From: Maribacter sp.
Lineage (GTDB): Bacteria > Bacteroidota > Bacteroidia > Flavobacteriales > Flavobacteriaceae
NCBI GenBank assembly: GCA_030730545.1
Contig: JANQUX010000103.1
Location: forward strand, 1-9,018
Direction of reading: 5' to 3'
Length of the DNA: 9,018 bases
The notes beneath the pieces are model-generated. The model searched no databases, had not been told where the DNA came from, and worked only from the letters and a program-made list of their open reading frames with translations. The translations under genes were made by a program, and so were the position numbers. How positions within the stretch are numbered: position 1 is the stretch's first letter; the number at the start of each line of letters is the position of its first letter. This document shows positions 1-6,900 of the stretch, piece after piece.

Positions 1-38
1 ATAGACTACTGCCCAAATTAAAACAATTTCTTAAATGA
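1..38 (+). CDS. 3' end of an upstream gene (partial), probably a polysaccharide-locus gene
   Basis: The third forward frame is open from the window edge to a TGA at 36-38 and encodes a basic, leucine-rich tail ending LKQFLK. The TGA overlaps the ATG of the epimerase gene in an ATGA arrangement, the usual sign of a translationally coupled operon. Only eleven codons are visible, so the product cannot be named; a glycosyltransferase C-terminus would fit the locus, but that is inference. The first forward frame also stays open up to a TAA at 19-21 and is the alternative end of the upstream gene. Confidence 0.4.
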   Translation, partial: RLLPKLKQFLK

Positions 39-946
39 AAGTTCTAATTACTGGTGGTAATGGATTTTTAGGCAGGTATTTCGTCAATCATTGGAAAGCG
101 AAAGGACACGAGGTTTTAACCTTAGGAAGAGGCAAGAACAGTGATATAAAATGTGATATAAAAGCTGAAGTACCGAAAATTAATCAAGAGATTGATTATG
201 TTATTCATATTGCAGGAAAAGCACATAGCATTCCTAAAACCAAAGCGGATGAAGATGATTTTTATAATGTCAATGTAAATGGAACTTCTAATCTTTTAGG
301 CGGGTTAGAAAATAAAAACATAAAGGGTTTTATGTTTATAAGTAGCGTAGCGGTATACGGAGCAACCGCAGGAAAAGGAATTACCGAAGAAGCTACGTTA
401 AATGCTACAGATAGCTATGGTAAAACTAAAATTGAAGCAGAAAATAAAATAATTGCTTGGGGTTTAAAAAATCAAGTAATCACTAGTATAATTAGACCAC
501 CATTGATTATTGGGCAAAATGCTCCCGGTAATTTAGGGCGAATGATTATAGGAATTGAAAAAGGCAGATTTTTTAATATTGCCAATGGCAAAGCGAAAAG
601 ATCTGTAGTACTTGCAGAAGATATAGCACAATTTTCAACAGAACTGATAAACCTAAGTGGTATTTACAATTTAACCGATGGTAAAGATGCGAGCTTTGAA
701 GAATTATCTAGTGTAATCACGAAAGCTAAAAACAAAAGTAAAGTAAAAAATATGCCGTTATGGTTGGCAAGGAATATAGCTATGCTAGGAGACTTTGCCG
801 AAAAAATACTTAAAAAAGAAGCACCCTTTTCAACAAAGAAACTAAAACAGATGACAACAGACTTAACATTCTCTTCTAAAAAAGCGAATGCTATAGGCTG
901 GAAACCAAAACGTGTAGTTGAGAACGTTGACTTATGGATTAATTAA
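35..946 (+). CDS. NAD-dependent epimerase/dehydratase family protein (nucleotide-sugar reductase or epimerase)
   Basis: Extended short-chain dehydrogenase/reductase of 303 residues, the usual family length (about 290-340). The N-terminal Rossmann fold carries the glycine-rich NAD(P)-binding motif GGNGFLG (residues 7-13). Two serines lie at 103-104 before VAVYG, and the catalytic YxxxK pair is Y128/K132. RPPLIIG (154-160) matches the RPxxxYG-like substrate-side segment. There is no signal peptide or membrane helix, so the protein should be cytoplasmic. Members of this family in O-antigen loci epimerise or reduce C4 of UDP-sugars. The WbpL-like transferase two genes downstream makes a WbpV-like 4-keto reductase, giving an N-acetyl-quinovosamine or fucosamine nucleotide, an attractive inference; the sequence alone does not fix the substrate. 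The ATG overlaps the upstream stop as ATGA, and 27 bases separate the gene from the carbamoyltransferase. Confidence 0.9.
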   Translation: MKVLITGGNGFLGRYFVNHWKAKGHEVLTLGRGKNSDIKCDIKAEVPKINQEIDYVIHIAGKAHSIPKTKADEDDFYNVNVNGTSNLLGGLENKNIKGFMFISSVAVYGATAGKGITEEATLNATDSYGKTKIEAENKIIAWGLKNQVITSIIRPPLIIGQNAPGNLGRMIIGIEKGRFFNIANGKAKRSVVLAEDIAQFSTELINLSGIYNLTDGKDASFEELSSVITKAKNKSKVKNMPLWLARNIAMLGDFAEKILKKEAPFSTKKLKQMTTDLTFSSKKANAIGWKPKRVVENVDLWIN

Positions 947-973
947 GATAAGACTATTTTAAAACTATAAATA

Positions 974-2689
974 ATGATAATTTTAGGATTAAACACACAT
1001 CACGCAGACTCTTCAGCAGCAATATTTGTTGATGGTAAATTAATTGCCGCTACAGAAGAAGAGCGTTTTACAAGAATAAAACATTGGGCAGGCTTCCCTG
1101 CCGAGGCTATTAAGTTTTGTTTAAAAGAGGCTAATACTACTTTAGAGGAAGTAGACTACATAACCTTAGGTAGAGATCCTAAAGCTAAAATTGATAAGAA
1201 GGCACTATATGCACTTACCAATTTAAAGACAGGTACTTCATTATTGAAAAATCGTTGGGAAAATAGAAAAGATATTTCTTCTATGGCCGAACAATTTGAA
1301 AATGCGTTTAATATTCCTCAAGATATTATCAATGCCAAATTAATTAATGTAGAACATCATAGAGCTCACTTAGCATCAGCTTTCTTTGCTAGTCCATTTG
1401 AAGAATCTGCAATAATATCAATTGACGGATCCGGTGATTTTACAACCACAATGTTCGCTTACGGTAAAGGAAATAAAATTGAAGTTCTAGATTCTATAGA
1501 CTACCCGGTATCATTAGGGTTTCTATACACGGCATTTACTCACTTTTTAGGTTTCCCACATTATGGTGACGAATATAAAGTAATGGGTTTAGCCCCTTAT
1601 GGAGAACCTAAATATGTAGATAAAGTAAAGAAGTTATTAAAATTTAAGGACAAAGGTCTTTGGACTTGGAAGAAGCAATATTTCGGTGAAATAAAAGCTT
1701 TGTATGAGAACAATCAACCTATTGTTGAACCTTTCTTTACTAAAAAGTTCGAAGAGCTTTTTGGTACACCTAGAGATCCAAAAGGAGAGTTAACACAATA
1801 CCATAAAGATTTAGCAAAATCTGTACAAGTGGCTACAGAAGATGTCATTTTCCATATGGCGAATCATTTACAAAAAGCAACTGGCAGTAAGAATATTTGT
1901 ATTGCAGGTGGTGTTGCTCAAAATTCTGTTGCAAATGGTAAAATAATTGCAAACACAGATTTCGACAATCTTTATATACCATCTGCAGGTCATGACGCTG
2001 GTATATCGATGGGTTCTGCTTTATATCATTACAATCAAACGCTAGATTTCCCTAGAGCAGGTGAACAAAAATCTGCCTCAACAGGTTCACATTTCAGTAA
2101 CGATGAAATTGAGGCATATTTAAAGAGCAAAGGTGTTTCATATAAAAAAATGGAAGATGCCGAACTGTATGACTATATCTCTGATAAGTTAATTGTTCCT
2201 TCTGTTGTAGGTTGGTATCAAGGCAGAGCAGAATTTGGACCAAGAGCTTTAGGCAACAGATCTATTATTGCAGATCCACGTAACGAACAGGCTAAAGAAC
2301 TATTAAACCTAAAAATTAAGCGTAGAGAAAGTTTTAGACCTTTTGCTCCGTCAATTTTAAAAGAATATGTAGGGGAATATTTTGAATACGATCAAAATGT
2401 TCCGTTTATGGAAAAAGTATTTCCTATTAAAAAAGAGAAGCAAAAAGAAATACCTGCGGTCACCCATGTAGATGGTACTGGACGATTACAGAGTGTTGAC
2501 AAAGAGGTATCTCCAAGATATTATAACTTAATAGAAGCCTTTAGACAGAAAACGGGAGTGCCTATTCTTTTAAATACTTCATTTAATGAAAACGAACCTA
2601 TTGTAAACACCCCTGCAGAAGCATATTCTTGTTTCGAAAGAACAGCTATGGATGTTTTAGTAATGGAGAATATCGTTGTTGAACGATAA
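974..2689 (+). CDS. Carbamoyltransferase (NodU/CmcH/TobZ family)
   Basis: Full-length 571-residue O-carbamoyltransferase, which uses carbamoyl phosphate and ATP to carbamoylate a hydroxyl, typically on a sugar. The N-terminal Kae1/TsaD-like domain (about 1-350) starts with LGLNTHHADSSAA and TEEERFTRIK. It has the HxxxH metal-binding pair H128/H132, DGSGD (151-155), GLAPYGEP (205-212), GGVAQN (312-317) and PSAGHDAG (336-343). The C-terminal YrdC-related domain (about 380-571) has the hallmark QGRAEFGPRALGNRS (416-430), RRESFRPFAPS (450-460), HVDGTGRLQ (498-506) and LLNTSFN (532-538). All family landmarks I recognise are intact, so it should be active. It is cytoplasmic. Sitting between a nucleotide-sugar reductase and a lipid-carrier sugar transferase, it most likely carbamoylates a residue of a surface glycan; the acceptor is unknown. 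No promoter is visible in the 27-base gap upstream, so co-transcription is expected. Confidence 0.95.
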   Translation: MIILGLNTHHADSSAAIFVDGKLIAATEEERFTRIKHWAGFPAEAIKFCLKEANTTLEEVDYITLGRDPKAKIDKKALYALTNLKTGTSLLKNRWENRKDISSMAEQFENAFNIPQDIINAKLINVEHHRAHLASAFFASPFEESAIISIDGSGDFTTTMFAYGKGNKIEVLDSIDYPVSLGFLYTAFTHFLGFPHYGDEYKVMGLAPYGEPKYVDKVKKLLKFKDKGLWTWKKQYFGEIKALYENNQPIVEPFFTKKFEELFGTPRDPKGELTQYHKDLAKSVQVATEDVIFHMANHLQKATGSKNICIAGGVAQNSVANGKIIANTDFDNLYIPSAGHDAGISMGSALYHYNQTLDFPRAGEQKSASTGSHFSNDEIEAYLKSKGVSYKKMEDAELYDYISDKLIVPSVVGWYQGRAEFGPRALGNRSIIADPRNEQAKELLNLKIKRRESFRPFAPSILKEYVGEYFEYDQNVPFMEKVFPIKKEKQKEIPAVTHVDGTGRLQSVDKEVSPRYYNLIEAFRQKTGVPILLNTSFNENEPIVNTPAEAYSCFERTAMDVLVMENIVVER

Positions 2690-2717
2690 TATTAAAAAAA
2701 CAATTTATAATTAGGCA

Positions 2718-2747
2718 ATGAACTTTAAAAAAAGTAAAGTTAAATGA
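2718..2747 (+). CDS. Possible nine-codon leader ORF coupled to the sugar-phosphate transferase
   Basis: A minimal ORF, ATG at 2718 to TGA at 2745-2747, encodes MNFKKSKVK, with four lysines in nine residues. Its TGA overlaps the ATG of the downstream membrane protein gene as ATGA, the same junction seen at 35-38. It lies wholly in the 54-base gap between the carbamoyltransferase and that gene. Ribosomes terminating here could re-initiate on the main gene. There is no direct evidence of translation, and an ORF this short can arise by chance in AT-rich spacer. Confidence 0.2.
   Translation: MNFKKSKVK
2721..2741 (+). repeat. Inverted repeat immediately before the start codon of the sugar-phosphate transferase
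   Basis: A perfect 7-bp inverted repeat, AACTTTA (2721-2727) and TAAAGTT (2735-2741), flanks a 7-base A-rich loop and ends two bases before the ATG at 2744. If it forms in the mRNA it would sit over the initiation region and inside the short leader ORF. It is almost all A/T pairs, so the stem is weak and may be fortuitous. Confidence 0.3.
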
Positions 2748-3712
2748 GTACAATTACTCTTTTTATCATCACATTTTTAATTCTATTTTTATGTGCGTAT
2801 TTATATATAAAAGCAGCGCAGAAATTTGGAATTGAAGATGTGCCTAATCATAGAAGTTCACATTCGCTTAAAACGATAAGAGGAGGTGGTATTCTATTTG
2901 TTATATCGTTGTTTATATATTTTTTTACGCAATCTTTACCACTACCCTACCTATTTTCAGCTATATTTTTAGTAGCGGTTGTTAGTTTCGTTGATGATCT
3001 AAAAACATTGGGAACCTTGAGCAGATTGGGCGCGCAGATTATCGCTGTTGTTTTAGTATTTTATCAATTAAATCTTTTTGAGAATTCTATTTTTTTAATA
3101 TTTCCGTTAATAATATTCTGTCTTGGAATTATCAATATTTATAATTTTATGGATGGAATTAATGGAATAACAGGCTTCTACTCTTTAGTAGTTTTATTAT
3201 CTGTATTGGTATTGAACCATTCTTTCAACGGTATTGATTATCAAATTCTAGTTTTTGGTATTCTAGGAATTGTAGTTTTTGGCTTTTTCAATTTTAGAAA
3301 AAAAGCTATTTTCTTTGCGGGTGATATAGGCAGTATTTCTATTGGGGTTTTTATCACATTCTTACTCCTACTATTTTCATTCAAATTGAATTCACCAGTC
3401 CCTTTTATGTTCATTGCTATATACTTGGTTGACGGAGGAGTTACAATTATTTCAAGATTACTAAAGAAAGAGAATATTCTTAAACCACATAAAAGTCATT
3501 TGTACCAAAACTTTGTTCATGTTAAATCTGTAAATCATTTAACTGTTGCTGTTGGTTATGCTATAGTTCAAGCTATCGTAAATAGTATTGTTCTACTGGT
3601 TATACATAAAAGTTTGCAAACTCAACTTCTCGCTACAATACCATTAGTCCTATTATTAATTTTATCCCATGTATATCTAAATAGGAGCCTTAAACCTAGA
3701 ATAGCAAATTAA
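2744..3712 (+). CDS. WecA/WbpL-like undecaprenyl-phosphate sugar-1-phosphate transferase (glycosyltransferase family 4, MraY superfamily)
   Basis: Polytopic inner-membrane protein of 322 residues with about ten hydrophobic segments from residue 4 to the C-terminus. It moves a HexNAc-1-phosphate (or related sugar-1-phosphate) from a UDP-sugar to undecaprenyl phosphate, starting glycan repeat-unit assembly. Family motifs are present in order: DVPNHRSSH followed by RGGG (32-49), the VDD pair D84/D85, NIYNFMDGINGI (131-142), FFAGDIGS (190-197) and the cytoplasmic histidine motif KPHKSHLYQ (247-255). The N-terminal PNHRSSH...RGGG signature is the WbpL/WecA type rather than MraY. The final motif has K where many members have R. 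The ATG at 2744 directly follows an in-frame TAA (2741-2743), which fixes the start. It is the last gene of the polysaccharide operon visible here; its sugar is probably the product of the upstream reductase, which is inference. Confidence 0.93.
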   Translation: MSTITLFIITFLILFLCAYLYIKAAQKFGIEDVPNHRSSHSLKTIRGGGILFVISLFIYFFTQSLPLPYLFSAIFLVAVVSFVDDLKTLGTLSRLGAQIIAVVLVFYQLNLFENSIFLIFPLIIFCLGIINIYNFMDGINGITGFYSLVVLLSVLVLNHSFNGIDYQILVFGILGIVVFGFFNFRKKAIFFAGDIGSISIGVFITFLLLLFSFKLNSPVPFMFIAIYLVDGGVTIISRLLKKENILKPHKSHLYQNFVHVKSVNHLTVAVGYAIVQAIVNSIVLLVIHKSLQTQLLATIPLVLLLILSHVYLNRSLKPRIAN

Positions 3713-3745
3713 GAGGTATTATCGAATTCTTTGATTTAAAAATGA

Positions 3746-3783
3746 TATCAAACTTTTAAAAAAGTCTTATTGATAGTTTTTTT
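3746..3783 (+). terminator. Weak Rho-independent terminator candidate after the polysaccharide genes
   Basis: TATCAA (3746-3751) pairs with TTGATA (3770-3775), and inside it ACTTT pairs with AAAGT around a four-base loop, leaving a four-base CTTA bulge. A run of seven T (3777-3783) follows after one base. The shape is right for an intrinsic terminator at the end of the operon, but the stem is almost all A/T and interrupted, so it would be weak. Confidence 0.35.
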
Positions 3784-3799
3784 AACCGTTTCGATTAAA

Positions 3800-3833
3800 T
3801 TGATTTTACAAAACCGATTATTCATTACTTTTG
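3800..3833 (+). promoter_or_regulatory. Bacteroidota-type promoter (TTG / TAnnTTTG) for the secreted propeller gene
   Basis: TACTTTTG (3826-3833) is an exact match to the Bacteroidota -7 box TAnnTTTG. A TTG at 3800-3802 lies 23 bases upstream, at the wide end of the spacing described for flavobacterial promoters. Transcription would start near 3840, giving a leader of about 65 bases before the ATG at 3907. This is the only clear match in the spacer, and the placement after a terminator-like hairpin supports a new transcription unit. Confidence 0.6.
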
Positions 3834-3835
3834 CA

Positions 3836-3859
3836 TAGCCTATATACAACCAAAGGCTA
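3836..3859 (+). repeat. Short inverted repeat in the 5' leader
   Basis: TAGCCT (3836-3841) and AGGCTA (3854-3859) form a six-base inverted repeat around a 12-base loop, directly after the -7 box and at the predicted start of the transcript. It could be a small 5' mRNA hairpin or an operator half-site pair. At six bases it could also be chance. Confidence 0.25.
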
Positions 3860-3906
3860 AATGTTTAATAATCAGTGTTTTTAATATCAATTCCCCCTCT
3901 TATTTT

Positions 3907-6900
3907 ATGTATAATCATAAACATTTAGTTTTATTTATCCTAATTAGTTTAGTATTCTCATTAAGTTTTAGTCAAGAGCTATCTTATCAAGAAGCCTTCC
4001 CAAACCTCTCATTCAATTTCCCTACCGAAATACAGCCTAGTGTAGACGGTACAAACCGCATGTTCGTCGTAGAGCAACCTGGGCTAATAAAAGTGTTTCC
4101 GAATAACGAAAATGTTACTGCACAAGAGCAAAGTACATTCTTAGATATTTCTTCAATAGTTTCTTATAGTGCTGGTCAAGAAATCGGACTTCTAGGTCTT
4201 GCCTTTCACCCTAATTACAGTACTAATGGTTATATCTTTGTTTACTATATAGACCAACCCAGTAATTATAGAATTAATATTGCTCGTTATACCGTTAACA
4301 GCACTAATCCTAACTTGATTGACGGTGATTCAAGAACAATTATAGCGCAATTCACTAAAAATCAATCAGATTCGAACCATAACGGTGGCAAAATTGCTTT
4401 TGGTCCAGATGGTTATCTATACATCTCTATTGGTGATGGCGGCGGCGGCGGAGATCCACAAGGGAATGGACAAAATTTAAATACCGTTTTTGGAAGTTTA
4501 CTTAGAATCGACATTGATCTTGATGGTAATAATCCGGTAGAAACAAACACAGAACTTCCAAATGGCAATTATGAAATACCTTCGGATAACCCAAGAGTGG
4601 GTCAATCAGGATTAGATGAGCTGTATGCCTGGGGTATTAGAAATACCTGGAAATTCTCTTTTGACCCAACTGGTAATCTTTGGGGATCAGATGTAGGTCA
4701 AAATTCATACGAAGAAATAAATATAATTACCAGAGGTGGTAACTATGGTTGGAACAAATTTGAGGCTAATACAGAACCAAGTTATGGTAGCGAAACATTA
4801 CTCGCTACTTCACCTGATATTAAACCAATTTTCTTTTATGATCATAGCGCATCCGATGTTTCAATAACAGGAGGATACACCTATAGAGGATCGTTAACAA
4901 GCAATAGCTTAAAGGATAAATATATTTATGGTGACTATGTTTCTGGTCGTGTATGGGCTTTAACATATAATGCAGCCAACGGAAGTACATCTAATGAATT
5001 ACTCTTTAAGACCAACGGAGAGTTCATTTCCTCATTTGGTGAAGATGAAGCTGGTGAATTATATTTTTCTGATTATGGGGCGAATGCTAAATTATTTAAA
5101 TTAACAGAAACCATAACAGGTCCCGAAACAACTCCCGTAAACGGAATAGGGGAATGGAAATCCCTATCTTCAGGTACAGATGGTATTGTACAATCTATTA
5201 CATCATCTACCAATGGCACGAGTTACATTGCTGGATCCTTTAATTCTGCCGGCGGTATTAGTACATCAGACTTGGCTACGCTAAGCAATACTGAGGTGTG
5301 GGCATCACTTGGTAGTGGCATAGAAGGTTCTGTTCTAGCAACAGCTTTATCCCCTGAGGGAACTCTTTATATTGCAGGTGATTTCACCATAGTAAACGGC
5401 ATTGAAGCTAATAATATCGCGAAGTGGAACGGTACTTCTTGGTCAGCCTTGAGCTCAGGTACAAACGGACCAATCTCAACCATAGCTTTTAATGAAAACG
5501 GAACTTTATTCGTAGGTGGTGTATTTACAACAGCCGGAGGCTTGAATGCCAATAATATTGCTAAATGGGAAAATGAATCTTGGAGCTTACTTACTGACGC
5601 TTCAACAAACATTACAGGAACAAATAATGAGGTACGATCGATACATATAGATGATGATAACAGGGTCTATATTGGCGGGAATTTTGATACTGCCGGTGGT
5701 ATAGCTGCAACAAGAATTGCCTTATGGAACGGCTCTAATTGGTCTTCTCTCGGTTCTGGCACAAGTGGTTTTGTACAAGCAATGGAATCTGCAGGTGACT
5801 ATTTATTTGTTGGTGGTAATTTTTCCATTGCTGGAGATAAAACTGTAAATAGAATTGCCCTGTACCACAAAAATAATAACACTTGGGAAGCATTAGGTAC
5901 TGGAGTAAGTGGAAATGTAAACGCAATTACCAGCAGTGGAACTTATATATATGTTGGTGGCACATTTGATACGGCAAGTGATAACGGTACAGTTGACAAA
6001 GTAGTGAATAATATTGCTCGCTGGAGTACGGAAAATGGCTGGCAAGCTTTAGGCACAGCTACAAATGTCGGGGTAAATACTAGAGTTAATGCTTTACAGT
6101 TTATCAAGAATGAGACCGAACTTTTGGTTGGTGGTAATTTTAGTACAGCCGGAAATATCAATGCGAATAACATTGCAAAATGGGGAGAAGATTTTTGCAC
6201 TAGCGAAAGTGTAACACCTGAATATTTGATTGATGGCACTTGGGATAGTGGCAGCAACAACGTAACTATAGCTGAAGGAGATGCCATAACCTTAAGCATT
6301 TTACCTAATGACATTTCCTTTACCATCACTCTACCAGGAGGTTCTGTGGTAAATAATGATTATTTAATAGAGAACACAAATACTGCACAATCTGGGACAT
6401 ATACTTTTACAACATCAGAAGGTTGCACTACAGATTTCACATTGACAATAGCTAGCGCAAGTAATGATGGAGATGATGATGGCGACGGTGTAATTAACAC
6501 CAATGATTTATGTCCGAATACCGCAGCTGGAGCAACTACAGACACCAATGGCTGTTCTAGTGCACAATTAAATAATGATGGAGATGATGATGGCGACGGT
6601 GTATTAAATATAAATGATATTTGCCCAAATACCCCTAATGGTGGAATTGTAGATGAAAGTGGGTGTACGGTAACGTCATATCCTGCTAATCAGTTTAAAA
6701 TTACTTCAACGGGTGCTTCTTGTATTGGTTCAGATAACGGATCTATATTCATTGAATCTTTAAACGATGAAGAATTTACTGCTATTATTACCGGCGAAGG
6801 TGAAAATAGAACTATTGACTTTATTGAAACATTAACTATTGCCGACTTGGCCAAAGGGGAATATAATTTATGTATATCTTCTAGCACCTCTACCAATTAT

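Noticed and set aside
2690..2743. A separate promoter for the sugar-phosphate transferase
   Set aside because: The 54-base spacer has no TAnnTTTG box, and the gene order fits a single polysaccharide operon.
6462..6603. CRISPR-like pair of 31-bp repeats
   Set aside because: There are only two copies, in frame within a coding sequence, and they encode calcium-binding thrombospondin type 3 cores with 37-codon periodicity.
5367..6896. Several - strand ORFs of 60-128 codons inside the propeller gene
   Set aside because: They are antisense shadows created by the repetitive glycine- and threonine-rich coding sequence; none has family motifs, and the + strand frame explains the whole region.
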